A stretch of 64,000 nt of DNA from Prorocentrum cordatum (taxonomy: Eukaryota > Sar > Dinophyceae > Prorocentrales > Prorocentraceae). Positions within the stretch are counted from its first letter, which is position 1, and every line of letters starts with the position of its first letter. Under the pieces are notes generated by a model that was given only the letters and a program-made list of their open reading frames with translations, did not search any database and was not told the origin of the DNA. The translations under genes were made by a program, and so were the position numbers. Below, piece after piece: positions 46,476 through 58,035 of the stretch. The DNA is taken from assembly GCA_963575745.1 (NCBI GenBank), contig CAUYUJ010022425.1:1-64000 (forward strand), read 5' to 3'.

Positions 46476-47277
46476 GCAATGCTGATTGTATCGATCTTGA
46501 TGTACCGTGCCGAGGGCTGTGTTGTGCTGCACCGTGCTGAATTGCGATGTGCCATGCCGCGGTTGTGCTCTATAGCGTCGTGGATCGAGTCTTCCTTTGC
46601 ATCCGAGTCCTGACCGAACTGATCTGGATCTGAAGCTCGAGCTGCCTGAACACATAGTAGCTGCCCCAGAGCTAATTGACAGGGGGACATGCCAGGAGGA
46701 CGCGCCGCGAAACGTCCCAAGGGACGCGCCAGGCGACGTGCCAGGGGACGTGCCATGGGGTCGCACCGCGGGACGTGCCAAGGGGACGCGCTACGGAACG
46801 TGCCAATGGATGTGCCACGGGATGTGCCAGGGGACGCGCCACGCGACGTGCCAGGGGGACTCGCCAAGGACGCCCCACGGAACGTGCCAAGGAACGTGCC
46901 AAATTGCAATGCTGAGTGTATCGATCTTGATGTACCGTGCCGAGGGCTGTGCTGTGCTGCGCCGTGCTGAATTGCGATGTGCCATGGCGCGATTGTGCTC
47001 TATAGCGTCGTGGATCGAGTCTCCTTTGCATCCGAGTCCTGACCGAACTGATCTGGATCTTAAGCTCGAGCTGCCTGAACACATAGTAGCTGCCCCAGAG
47101 CTAATGACAGGGGGACATGCCAGGAGGACGCGCCGCGAAACGTCCCAAGGGACGCGCCAGGCGACGTGCCAGGGGACGTGCCATGGGGTCGCACCGCGGG
47201 ACGTGCCAGGGGACGCGCTACGGAACGTGCCAATGGACGTGCCACGGGATGTGCCAGGGGACGCGCCACGCGACGTG
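46476..47277. repeat. 430-bp tandem unit, pair 2
   Basis: Two units start at 46476 and 46906, nearly identical to 44982-45740. The second breaks into the motif array at CGCGACGTGAAAACAAGC. Confidence 0.85.
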
Positions 47278-48720
47278 AAAACAAGCATTTCGCCTGAGAC
47301 ATCCTCTGAATTCTGGCACCCCACGAGACCCCCGCTCGAGACATCCCCCAATTTTGCAAAGCCAGCGTTTCGCTCGAGACATCCTCAACAAATTATGAAC
47401 AACAAGCGTTTCGCTCGAGACATCCTGTCAAAATCCAAAGAAATCCCTGCCAAACAAACAAATTTGTCTAGACATCCTCAACATTCCTGCGCGCGGGACG
47501 CGGCACGCGCGAGACATCCTCTGAATTCCGGCGAGCGGGACGTGAAAACAAGCATTTCGCCTGAGACATCCTCTGAATTCTGGCACCCCACGAGACCCCC
47601 GCTCGAGACATCCTCTCAATTTTGCAAAACCAGCGTTTCGCGCGAGACATCAAATTCTGAAAAACAAGCGTTTCGCTCGAGACATCCTATCAAAATCCAA
47701 AGAATTCCTGGCAAAACAAACGAATTAGTCGAGACATCCTCAACAAATTCTGAACATGCCAGGAGGACGCGCCGCGAAACGTCCCCAGGGGGACGCGCCA
47801 GGCGACGTGCCAAGGGACGTGCCATGGGGTCGCACCGTAGGCCGTGCCAAGGGGACGCGCTACGGGACATCCTCAAAATTCCTGCGCGCGGGACGTGGCA
47901 CGCGCGAGACATCTTCCGAATTCCTGCGAGCGGGACGTGAAAATAAGCATTTCGCCTGAGACATCCTCTGAATTCTGGCCCCCCACGAGGCCCCCGCTCG
48001 AGACATCCCCAAGTTTGCAGAAACCAGCGTTTCGCTCGAGACATCCTCAACAAATTATGAAAAACAAGCGTTTCGCTCGAGACATCCGGTCAAAATTCTA
48101 AGAAATCCTGACAAAACAAACGAATTAGTCGAGACATCCTCGAAATTCCTGCGCGCGGGACGCGGCCCGCGCGAGACATCCTTGGAATTCCCGCGAGCGG
48201 GACACGAAAACAAGCATTTCGCCTGAGACATCCTCTGAATTCTGGCCCCCCGCTCGAGACATCCCCAAAGTTTGCAGAAACCAGCGTTTCGCTCGAGACA
48301 TCCTCCCCAAACTATGTAAAATAAGCGTTTCGCTCGAGACATCCGGTCAAAATTCTAAGAAATCCTGACAAAACAAACGAATTAGTCGAGACATCCTCGA
48401 AATTCCTGCGCGCGGGACGCGGCCCGCGCGAGACATCCTTGGAATTCCCGCGAGCGGGACACGAAAACAAGCATTTCGCCTGAGACATCCTCTGAATTCT
48501 GGCCCCCCGCTCGAGACATCTCCAAATTTTGCGGAAACCAGCGTTTCGCTCGAGACATCCTCCACAAACTATGTAAAATAAGCGTTTCGCTCGAGACATC
48601 CTGCCAAAGTTCTAAGAAATCCTGACAAAACAAGCGAATTAGTCGAGACATCCTCGAAATTCCTGCGCGCGGGACGCGGCACGCGCGAGACATCCTCGGA
48701 ATTCCTGCGCGCGGGGCGCT
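47278..48720 (+). repeat. GAGACATCC motif array in ~257-bp superunits
   Basis: GAGACATCC recurs every 30-60 bases behind a small set of prefixes (GTTTCGCTC, AATTAGTC, CACGCGC, TTTCGCCT, CCCCGCTC). At 48061 and 48318 the same series of five to six motifs repeats as a block, showing higher-order tandem duplication. Confidence 0.9.
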
Positions 48721-49079
48721 TTCCGAGTCGCGGTCGGGGCTCCAGACCCCGTTATTTTTCGAGGATTCTGCGAAAAACGCTCCGCACCCTCTTTTTTACG
48801 AGGGAAAGCGGGGGTCTGCGGACCCCGTTATTTATCGAGGATCCGAGATGGGGGCGAACTTTCCTCGAGCGGGCACGCACAAAACGCACTTTTTCTAAAA
48901 AAATCAGCACTTTACCTCGTTATTTATCGCAAATAATTTCGCCGGCGCTTGACCCGTCAGATCCGGGGGTAAACGGCTAAAAGAGAACCCTGGGCCCAAG
49001 CCCTTTCCGGGAATAAGGCCGATTCTCACAGATTCCGCGGCGTTCGCCGCCCCAGGGCGCCTGTGCTCTCCTGCCCTTT

Positions 49080-49320
49080 CTTCGCGTACCTGCAAGGGAG
49101 TCGCCTCCTCCTCCTCCTCCTCTTTCTCCTCCTTCTCGCCCTCCTCCTCCTCCTCCTCCTCCTCGCCCCCCGCCTCCTCCCCTCGCGTGCTGATGATTCC
49201 ACTGATAAGCACTCCTTTGTCTTCATCATTCCCCTGCCCCTCCTTGTGATCCTCCCCAATCCACCTACTCCGCGTTCTCCTTCTCCTCCTCCTCCTCCTC
49301 CTCCTTCATTCCGTCTCCTT
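49080..49320. repeat. (CCT)n-rich tract
   Basis: Two CTCCTC runs (49105-49190 and 49275-49312) around a short unique piece. No gene. Confidence 0.85.
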
Positions 49321-49392
49321 ATAGATACCTCCTCCCTGTCGCACCCCTGAGACGTCCCCATCATTTATGACTCTGAAAATGAAAAAGTGAGT

Positions 49393-49720
49393 GACAACAG
49401 TTTCACGGATTGAGGACGGGTGGTTTTCAAAATGTGGCTCTCGCCTAGCCCCGCGCACATTCGTTACACCAAATGACAAGAGCTTCACTGATTGAGGGCG
49501 GGTGGTTTTCAAAATGTGGCTCTCACCTTAGCGCCGCGCACACTCGTCTTAAACAGCTGCAGGAGTTTCACGGATGGAGTGCGGTCCGTTTTCAAAATGT
49601 GGCTCTCGCCTCAGCGCCGCGCACATTCTTTTGAAAAATGTGCAAGAGCTTCACGGATTGAAGGCGCTTCCTTTTCAGAATTTGGCTCTCGCCTTAGCGC
49701 CGCGCACCTTCGTTAAACAT
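49393..49720. repeat. four-copy ~83-bp minisatellite
   Basis: Copies start near 49394, 49475, 49559 and 49642. Shared lines are AGAGCTTCACGGATTGA, TTTTCAAAATGTGGCTCTCG and CTTAGCGCCGCGCAC. Confidence 0.85.
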
Positions 49721-49734
49721 GATGGACCCACGAA

Positions 49735-51511
49735 CCCGGAAAGGGATATAGACATGTGGAGCATGGACACGTTTTCATGATACCCAACTGGGCAACACCT
49801 CACGAAACATCCCACGAGACACCTCACGAAACAGCCCACGAGACACCTCACGAAACATTCCACGAGACACCTCACGAAACATTTCACGAGACACCCCGCG
49901 AAACATTCCACGAGACACCCCACGAAACATTCCACGACGACAGGCAACACTCAACCAAGGCGGTGTGGTCGTGCTGGGGAGTGGTCGTGCTGGGGTGTGG
50001 TCGTGCTGGGGGGTGGTCGTGCTGGGGCGTGGTCGTGCTGGGGGGGTGGTCGTGCTGGGGGGTGGTCGTGCTGGGGCGTGGTCGTGCTGGGGCGTGGTCG
50101 TGCTGGGGCGTGGTCGTGCTGGGGTGTGGTCGTGCTGTGTAAGGTCGTGCTGGGGTGCGGTCGTGCTGGGGTGTGGTCTTGCTGGGGTGGGGTCGTGCTG
50201 GGGTGTGATCGTGCTGGGGTGGGGTCGTGCTGGGGTGTGGTCGTGCTGGGGTGTGTCGTGCTAGGGTGGGGTCGTGCTGGGGTGGGGTCGTTGCTGGGGA
50301 GTGGTCGTGCTGGGGTGGGTCGTGCTGGGGTGTGGTCATGATGGGGCGTGGTCGTGCTGGGGGGGGTCGTGCTGGGGTGGGGTCGTGCTGGGGTGGGTTC
50401 GTGCTGTGGGTGCTCCGCACCTGTGATTTATCGATCGGGTCGTGCTGGGGGGTGGTCGTGCTGGGGGGTGGTCGTGCTGGGGGGTGTGGGGGGGGTGGTC
50501 GTGCGTGGGGCGTGGTCGTGCTGGGGCGTGGTCGTGCTGGGGTGTGGTCGTGCTGTGGTGAGGTCGTGCTGGGGTGTGGTCGTGCTGGGGTGTGGTCTTG
50601 CTGGGGTAGGGTCGTGCTGGGGTCGGGTCGTGCTGGGGTGTGGTCGTGCTGGGGTATGGTCGTGCTGGGGTGGGGTCGTGCTGGGGTGGGGTCGTGCTGG
50701 GGTCTGGTCGTGCTGGGGTGTGGTCGTGCTGGGGTATGGTCGTGCTAGGGTGGGGTCGTGCATTTCGCTCGAGACATCCTGCCAAAATTCCAGGAAATCG
50801 TACAAAAACAAACAATTAGTCGAGACATCATCGAAATTCCTTCGCGCGGGGCGCTTTTCCGCGTCGCGGTCGGCTCTGCAAAACAAGCGTTTCGCTCGAG
50901 ACATCCTCGGCAAACTCTGCGGAGCAAGCGTTTCGCTCGAGACATCCTCAACACACGAAAAAGTGGCCCGCACCCTGTGATTTATCGATCGGGATTTCAA
51001 AAACAAGCGTTTCGCTCGAGACATCCTCAAATTTTATTCGCCGGCCTCCTTCGACCTCGTTATTTATCAGGGAAAAAATTCGCCGGCCTCCCTCAAGTTG
51101 GCACCGGGGGACAGGTTTACCTACTAAAAGAGAACCCTGGGCCCAGCCCTTTCCGGGAACAAACAAATTAGTCGAAACATCATCGAAATTCCTTCGCGCG
51201 GGGCGCTTTTCCGCGTCGCGGTCGGCTCTGCAAAACAAGCGTTTCGCTCGAGACATCCTCGGCAAACTCTGCGGAGCAAGCGTTTCGCTCGAGACATCCT
51301 CAACACACGAAAAAGTGGCCCGCACCCTGTGATTTATCGATCGGGATTTCAAAAACAAGCGTTTCGCTCGAGACATCCTCAAATTTTAATTCGCCGGCCT
51401 CCTTCGACCTCGATATTTATCAGGGAAAAAATTCGCCGGCCTCCTTCAAGTTGGCACCGGGGGACAGGTTTACCCACTAAAAGAGAACCCTGGGCCCAGG
51501 CCCTTTCCGGG
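49735..51511 (+). mobile_element. composite repeat element C with exact 11-bp inverted termini
   Basis: Head CACGAACCCGGAAAGGG (CCCGGAAAGGG 49735-49745) is followed by CATGGACACGTTTTCATGAT. Then ACGAAACATTCCACGAGACA repeats (49797-49945), GTGGTCGTGCTGGGG repeats (49966-50758) and GAGACATCC motifs. The tail module occurs twice (51040-51157 and 51395-51511), each with ATTCGCCGGCCTCC, CACTAAAAGAGAACCCTGG-like sequence and CCCTTTCCGGG. No coding gene. Nearly the same structure as element D. Confidence 0.65.
49966..50758. repeat. GTGGTCGTGCTGGGG minisatellite
   Basis: About 45 copies of a 14-18 bp unit with variable G number. Translated VVLGRGRAG and STTTPQHDH strings on the two strands are artefacts. 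A foreign GTGATTTATCGATCGGG line near 50420 also appears at 50970 and 51330. Confidence 0.95.
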
Positions 51512-51800
51512 AAAAATGCAAGAGTTTCAGGGGTTCCCATGATCAGCGTACCAGAAATTGTGTTTTGGAAAGGTTCAAGGTTATGCGGGCACAACAGTTA
51601 TGTTGATTCGCTGTGCTGAAATCCCAGAAATGGCGTTCTGGCACGATTCTGGATCGTCAGGACGTAGCAGTCAGGTTGATACGTGGCGTTGGAATCACGA
51701 GAACAATGTTTTGGCGTGCTTCAGGATCTTCAAACTGTTGTCTTCCAGCGAGGCAATTCCCTGGCAGTTCCTTCAATGGAAATGAACCGTTGTAGGGGCC
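51512..51800. repeat. three diverged ~73-bp repeats
   Basis: Blocks beginning GAAATTGTGTTTTGG (51552), GAAATGGCGTTCTGG (51627) and GAACAATGTTTTGG (51701) share a GGTTC/GATTC-AGGAT line and a GTTGAT.CG line in order. Low identity, moderate support. Confidence 0.5.
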
Positions 51801-52480
51801 TATGCAGAGGGAGCCTGGAGGGAGGGTTGATTCCAGCATCGTTGATGACACTTGGGTTTCCACTGGTCCTCCTCCTCGTCCTCCTCGTCATCATCATCAT
51901 CATCATCATCCTCACCAACAACCATCATCGGCATAAACACCACCACCAGGATCATAATCACCACCACCACCACCATCAACCTCATCGTCCGAATCACCAT
52001 CGTCGCCACCACTGCATCGTCATCATCGTCGTCATGACAATCACCATCATCCTCATCGTATGCGCCGTCACCATCATTACAGACAGCACCACCAGCATGA
52101 TGATGATCATCCTCATCATCCGCATCGTCATCATGATCATCCTCATCATCATCCTCATCCTCATCATCACCATCATCATCAGCATCATCACCATCACCAT
52201 CACCATCATCCTCATCACCATCATCATCACCATCATCATCATCAGCATCAGCATCAGCATCACCATCATCATCAGCAGCAGCATCATCATCATCATCCAT
52301 CACCATCACCATCACCATCACAATCACCATCACCATCACCATCACCAGCATCGGCGTCGGCGTCGTCCTCACCGTCACTCCTCCTCATCCACCTTCCCCC
52401 CAACCCGCTCCCTGGAGCCTCCTCCTCATCCACCTCTCCCTGGAGCCTCCTCCTCCCCCCGCTCCTGGGCCCTGTGCTCC
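51801..52480. repeat. (ATC)n tract
   Basis: Mostly CATCAT, CACCAT and CATCCTCAT from about 51885 to 52370, flanked by CTC-rich sequence. No gene. Confidence 0.9.
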
Positions 52481-52733
52481 CTGCGCACAACCCGAACCCT
52501 TCGCGGACTGGTGGGGCACTGGGCGGGCGTGGGGACCACAGGATCAGTCAGCATCCAATCGGGAAGTCAAAGTCGGATAAAATCAAGCGGCGAAGAATCC
52601 AATTCGAATCGAATCGGCAACACCAGGATACAACACCAAGCCGCAGAGGGACAGCATCTGCATAAAGAGAAACTGTCAGAGCTCCGCAAGGTGCTATCAA
52701 ATTGTGTGTGTGCGTGTGCGTGTGCGTGTGCGT

Positions 52734-52768
<35 letters not shown>

Positions 52769-53214
52769 CGTTTACGTCGATGCGTCTTCCTCGACTTGAG
52801 GCTCACGGGCAGCGGCAACCTGCGATGCCGCTACGAGGTGCCAGCACCGCCACGACCCATCGGAGCAGCCGCGCCTCCACGATGTGCTTCGTCACGAGAA
52901 ATAAATGGAATGGCTGACGTCTGGGGGGCCGCCAGCCGTGGCACGTGAACAGTGGCAGTTGGTGCGAAATCTCCTGCCGCGCCAGGGTGAGGCTCACGGG
53001 CAGTGCCTCGCGGGAGAGGTCCCGGGCAAGGATCCCGCGTGCACGCGAGTGCCCCAAGCAGTAGCGGCCACATGGGCGTCGCCGGAACCGCGGACGGCGG
53101 GCGCGATCAGGAACTCGCGGCATCGAGCTCAGAGAGAACGCGTTTCACGGGCGCTTGCCTTGGGAACATTCGGCGGCGCGTTTCGAACCGGAAGGTGGGC
53201 CCCCCCCAACATGG
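52481..53214. other. spacer with (TG)n, possible exon fragment
   Basis: 52703-52770 is a TGTGCG/TG repeat. 52800-53170 has normal complexity and open frames on both strands (plus: GQCLAGEVPGKDPACTRV; minus: LLRWVVAVLAPRSGIAGCRC). Neither resembles a known family and they cannot both be real, so no gene is called. Confidence 0.45.
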
Positions 53215-53960
53215 CGCCGTCGATCTAAACCAGGGGGACTCCCCTCCCCCCCAACCCCCCCCTCCCGAACCCCCCCCCCTCCCAGGGGGGGGGGGGGTCA
53301 AACCTCTCCCCCCCCCACCGGCGCTGGCGCCGGCGGCCGCCAGCAGCGCCGACGGCGAGGACGCAGCGACGATGGCAAGAGGCAGCCCAAGGGGGGGGGA
53401 CCCCCCCCCCTCCCCTCCTGGCGCCGAGGGGGGGGTTCAACACCCCTGGCGCCGGCGCCGGCGCTGGCACCACCACCACCACCCACCACCACAAACCCAC
53501 CACCACCACCACCAACACGAACCACCACTGCACCACCACCAAACCACCACCACAACCACAACCCGCCACCACCACCACTACCACAAACCACCACCACACC
53601 ACCACCACACCACCACCACCACAACCCACCACCACAACCACCACCGCCACCAACACCACCACAACAAACCACCACACCACCACCACCACGACCACCACCA
53701 CCACTGCCACCACCACCGCCACCACCACCACCACAACCCACCACCACCACCACCACCGTCGTCCTCGTCGACGCTCCCCGCCGCCGCCGCCCGCCGCCGC
53801 AGGCGCCGGCGCCGGCCCAGAAAAGATCGTCGTCCCCGCCGCCGCCGCCGCCAGCCGAGGAGAGGGAGAGAGGAGAGGTAAAGGGGGGGGGGTCGAACCT
53901 CCCCGCCCCTCCATCCAGGGGGTGGGGGTGCAGTTCCAACCCCCTCCCCCTTCAAGCGAC
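53215..53960. repeat. G/C homopolymers and (CCA)n tract
   Basis: C and G runs to 53420, CACCAC repeats 53470-53760, GCCGCCG repeats and another G/C mix to 53960. Confidence 0.9.
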
Positions 53961-55400
53961 CTCAGAACGCGCTCTTTCCGAGCTCACTAGGGCGAAGCGG
54001 GAGAAGCAGAAGGCGCTGGAACAGCTGGGAGCTGGGAGCAGCAGGAGGCGCTGATGCAGTTGGGAGTTGCGAAGCAGGGACGCCAAATGAGGAACGACGG
54101 AGCTTTTGTGTCCACGGCGAGCATCTGATCGGAAACGGATCCAATCGCCAGCGAATCGTCCCGAACCGGATCAAGAATCGGATCACCGCGCCCAGCTCAG
54201 GCTGGATCTGGCCGATGCTGGTTGATCGAGTCGGACCGAATCGAATCGAGTCGGAGTCGAAGAGGCCCTGGGGGCTGGTGCAACTGGGAGCTATGGTGGA
54301 CGCGACGGTGGTCCCGGACATCACGGTAAAACACTCGACGCACCTGGCATGCAACGCCTGGCATTGGCAGCCAAGCTGCAAGGAATTTGCACTGAGTGGG
54401 TGAAGACCGCCCGCGGGAACGCTCCTTGTCACGTCCTTGATCAGTCGCAGGCCGAGATCGCGATTGCGAGTCAAACAGAGCTGAATAGTGTCAGCGTAGC
54501 CAAGCGGGCGTCCTCCTCTTTGAAGTGAATTTCGGTTGCAGTAAGAGTTCCTGCCGAAAGAGGACGGCTTCGAGTATGGCGCTGTGCCAGACCCCGTGGA
54601 GATAAGGGAATACAGCGTGACACCAGCAGGACCACACGAGTCTGCTGGTGTCATTCTCCCTCCCTGGCTCCCTGGCACTACCACCAACGCCCGCGACGGG
54701 AGAGCAGAGAAGCCCCAGGAAGGCTTTCCTCGGGAGCGGCAGCGGGTCGTGGCTGGATAGCAGCCCGAAGGCAGAGGCACCCAGGGCCGCGAGGGAGAGG
54801 CGGAGAACATCGACGAGGCTGCAGAGGAGCAGCACCAGCCATCGGCTTGCAAGCAGCCCGCAGGAAGCGGCACCAACGACCTCGCCTTGGCATAGATGCA
54901 GCTGGATCCAGAGGCCCAGCCCCAGGGTTCGAACGGCTCAAGTCGGAGGACCCAGAGGGGCAGCACCGGGCCTCGGCTGGCAAGCAGCCCGCGGGCACAA
55001 GCATCAACGACCCGGATGGGGCAGAGGCGCTCGATGAGGATCCCGAGGAGTAGCTCGCCAAAAGCCCGTCAACGGGGCAGCGGAGGAGTACATCGCAGAC
55101 CACGGACCTCACAGCATGAAGCCACGGCTGGCCACGACAACGTCCCACCCGAGAGTGAGCACTAGGGGCTGCTAGGGGTGCACCCGACGAAGGCCATCAT
55201 GTAGGAAACACGGCCCATGATCCGAACCGGTAAATTCAGAACCGAGGCTGAAGGCTAATTGAGCCAGCCAGATAAGCCTACAAGAGTTTGCTGCACCCTC
55301 CAGCATAGTGGAGACAAGGATACAAACTAGCACAGCAATATTAAACTTGTACTACTGCATTGCAGTCCTCCTTTACATATGGCGCACGGTCAGGGCTATC
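53961..55400. other. unique region with a ~125-bp tandem duplication
   Basis: 54110-54260 is rich in GAATCG/GGATC strings. 54825-54885 and 54955-55010 share CAGCACC, TCGGCT.GCAAGCAGCCCGC and CAACGACC. A plus-strand frame here reads QHRASAGKQPAGTSINDPDG and stops at 55053; it could be the end of a gene, but its upstream frame is not coherent, so I leave it uncalled. Confidence 0.45.
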
Positions 55401-55409
55401 ATTCTGAGA

Positions 55410-55510
55410 GAGAGAGAGAAAAGGGCAGAGAGGGAGAGAGAGAGAGAGAGACAGAGAAAGAGAGAGAGAGAGAGACAAAAAAGAGAAAGAGAGAGAGAGA
55501 GAGAGAAACC
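55410..55510. repeat. (GA)n microsatellite
   Basis: GAGAGA tract with AAA interruptions. Confidence 0.95.
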
Positions 55511-55619
55511 TGACCGGACAAGAACGGGAAGCGTCGCTTTAGTCCACCAAGCATGTGGAATATGCTCTGTTGTTGTTACGCCGCGAAGGTATGCCGTGGC
55601 GCGCGTGTCGGCGTGCGTG

Positions 55620-55740
55620 CGGGGTGTGTTTTGCTGTGTTCCTGTGTGTTCTGCCGTGCTCCTGTTCTGCCGTGCTTGTGTTCTGCCGTGCCTCTGTCTG
55701 CTCTGTGTGTTCTGCCGTGCTCCTGTATTCTGCCGTGCGA
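55620..55740 (+). repeat. TGCTCCTGTGTGTTCTGCCG repeat, forward arm
   Basis: Five or six copies of a ~20-bp unit. Its reverse complement (GGAGCACGGCAGAA) forms the arrays at 57335-57900, 58170-58340 and 62160-62790. Confidence 0.85.
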
Positions 55741-55807
55741 ATCGTCGCGGTGGTCATTTTGGCGGAGCTTCTGGGCGCGCGCGGCAGAAACATGATGGAC
55801 CCACGAA

Positions 55808-57332
55808 CCCGGAAAGGGATATAGACATGTGGAGCATGGACACGTTTTCATGATACCCAACTGGGCAACACCTCACGAAACATCCCACGAGACACCTCAC
55901 GAAACAGCCCACGAGACACCTCACGAAACATTCCACGAGACACCTCACGAAACATTTCACGAGACACCCCGCGAAACATTCCACGAGACACCCCACGAAA
56001 CATTCCACGACGACAGGCAACCACTCAACCAAGGCGGTGTGGTCGTGCTGGGGAGTGGTCGTGCTGGGGTGTGGTCGTGCTGGGGGGTGGTCGTGCTGGG
56101 GGTGGTCGTGCGGGGGGGGTGGTCGTGCTGGGGGGTGGTTGTGCTGGGGCGTGGTCGTGCTGGGGCGTGGTCGTGCTGGGGCGTGGTCGTGCTGGGGTGG
56201 TCGTGCTCGTGCTGTGGTGAAGGTCGTGCTGGGGTGTGGTCGTGCTGGGGTGTGGTCTTGCTGGGGTGGGGTCGTGCTGGGGTGTGGTCGTGCTGGGGTG
56301 GGTCGTGCTGGGGTGTGGTCGTGCTGGGGTGTGGTCGTGCTAGGGTGGGGTCGTGCTGGGGTGGGGTGCTGTGCTGGGGTCGTGCTGGGGTGTGGTCGTG
56401 CTGGGGTGTGGTCGTGCTGGGGTGTGGTCGTGCTGGGGTGGTCGTGCTGGGGTGGGGTCGTGCTGGGGTGTGGTCGTGCTGGGGTGTGGTCGTGCTGGGG
56501 TGTGGGTCGTGCTGGGGTGTGGTCGTGCTCGTGCTGGGGTGTGGTCGTGCTGGGGTGTGGTCGTGCTAGGGAGTGGTCGTGCTGGGGTGTGGTCGTGCTG
56601 GGGGGTGGTCGTGCTGGGGGGTGGTCGTGTTGGGGTGGGTGGTCGTGCTGGGGGGTGGTCGTGCTGGGGCGTGGTCGTGCTGGGGCGTGGTCGTGCTGGG
56701 GCGTGGTCGTGCTGGAGTGTGGTCGTGCTGTGGTGAGGTCGTGCTGGGGTGTGGTCGTGCTGGGGTGTGGTCTTGCTGGGGTAGGGTCGTGCTGGGGTCG
56801 GGTCGTGCTGGGGTGTGGTCGTGCTGGGGTATGGTCGTGCTGGGGTGGTGTCGTGCTGGGGTGGGGTCGTGCTGGGGTGTGGTCGTGCTGGGGTGTGGTC
56901 GTGCTGGGGTATGGTCGTGCTAGGGTGGGGTCGTGCATTTCGCTCGAGACATCCTGCCAAAATTCCAGGAAATCGCACAAAAACAAACGAATTAGTCGAG
57001 ACATCCTCGGAATTCCTGCGCGAGGAGCGCTTTTCCGTGTCGCGGTCGGCTCTGCAAAACCAGCGTTTCGCTCGAGACATCCTCAACAAATTCTGAAACA
57101 AGCGTTTCGCTCGAGACATCCTCAACTCTGCAAAACCAGCGTTTCGCTCGAGACATCCTCAAGAAATTCTGAAAAACAAGCGTTTCGCTCGAGACATCCT
57201 CAAATTTTAATTCGCCGGCCTCCTTCGACCTCGTTATTTATCAGGGAAAAAATTCGCCGGCCTCCCTCAAGTTGGCACCGGGGGACAGGTTTACCCACTA
57301 AAAGAGAACCCTGGGCCGGAGCCCTTTCCGGG
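55808..57332 (+). mobile_element. composite repeat element D with exact 11-bp inverted termini
   Basis: Head CACGAACCCGGAAAGGG (55808-55818 core) and the next ~200 bases match element C almost exactly. GTGGTCGTGCTGGGG array 56037-56937; GAGACATCC motifs 56938-57205; one tail module, ending CCCTTTCCGGG (57322-57332). A second, near-identical copy of C about 6 kb away, differing in minisatellite length and tail number. Confidence 0.65.
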
Positions 57333-57334
57333 AA

Positions 57335-57900
57335 AAGACCAGAAACACTGCAGAATAGGCCCGAAGAGCGAAGGAGCACGGCAGAAAAAGACCAGGAGCA
57401 CAGCAGAATTGACCCCAAGAGCAAAGGAGTACGGCAGAATAGGCCCCAAAAGCGAAGGAGCACGGCAGAAAAAGACTAGGAATACGGCAGAATTGACCCC
57501 AAGAGCCAAAGAGTACGACATAATAGACCCCAAAAGCAAAGGAGCAGGCAGACAAAAACCAGGATCACGGCAGAATAGGCCCCAAGAGCTAAGGAGCACA
57601 GAAACAAAAAGACAAGGAGCACGGCAGAATAGACCCCAGGAGCTAAAGAGCAGGGATGACTATGCCCCAAGTGCGAAGGAGCACGGCAGAGAAAGGCCAG
57701 GAGCACAGCAGAATACACCCCAAAAGCCAAGGAGCACGGCAGAAAATGACCATAATAAGCCCCAAGAGCGAAGGAGCACGGCAGAAAAAGACCAGGAGCA
57801 CGGTAGAATAGACCCCAAGAGCTAAGAAACACGGCAGAATAGGCCCCAATATCGTAGGAGCAAACCAGAAAAAAAGACCAGGAACATGGCAGAAAGACTA
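57335..57900 (-). repeat. GGAGCACGGCAGAA repeat array
   Basis: About 17 irregular units joining GGAGCACGGCAGAA to ATAGGCCCCAAGAGC or AAAAGACCA. It starts directly after element D's tail. Confidence 0.9.
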
Positions 57901-58035
57901 GATAACTCGTCATTTTCGGCAGGCTCCAGGGCGCTGTTGGAGCCATATTGGGCTCCTTTGGGGGCTCTCATCTCTTCGTCTTGAAGCACTTCGAAAACGA
58001 TGTCGAGGCGATGTTGCGAACATCTCATTTGTTGA
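57901..58035 (-). repeat. isolated unit of the 63-kb GACATCC-spaced family
   Basis: GGCGCTGTTGGAGCCATATT, CTTGAAGCACTTCGAAAACG and GAGGATGTCCCCAGCG match, in order, parts of 63350-63750. Confidence 0.75.

Larger units (their letters stand above)
46405..49011 (+). mobile_element. composite repeat element B with inverted termini
   Basis: Begins 25 bases after element A ends, with head CACGAACCCGGAAAGG (CCCGGAAAGG 46405-46414). Interior: a second pair of 430-bp units (46476 and 46906), a long GAGACATCC array (47278-48720) with an inserted fragment of the 430-bp unit (47755-47870), and GACCCCGTTATTTATCGAGG repeats (48740-48845). Tail: CTCGTTATTTATCGC, AGAGAACCCTGGGCCC and CCCTTTCCGGG (49001-49011). 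Confidence 0.6.

Noticed and set aside
45103-47940. 447-codon plus-strand open frame across elements A/B
   Set aside because: It alternates between the 430-bp unit and GAGACATCC motif translations and repeats the same peptides; both strands are open over the same intervals.
42583-48720. CRISPR-like array of repeats and spacers
   Set aside because: The constant core is too short, spacing is irregular, the 'spacers' themselves repeat in blocks, no cas genes exist, and the context is eukaryotic.
54925-54960. tRNA T-arm-like GGTTCGAAC
   Set aside because: No matching acceptor stem, D-arm or anticodon arm could be placed around it.
53962-54966. 334-codon minus-strand open frame
   Set aside because: S/P/L/R-rich with no stable domain-like stretch; overlapping plus-strand frames are equally long, and the region contains a tandem duplication.
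49884-57004. Histidine/proline/threonine-rich open frames on the minus strand
   Set aside because: Translation of the GTGGTCGTGCTGGGG minisatellite; the residue pattern follows the repeat period.
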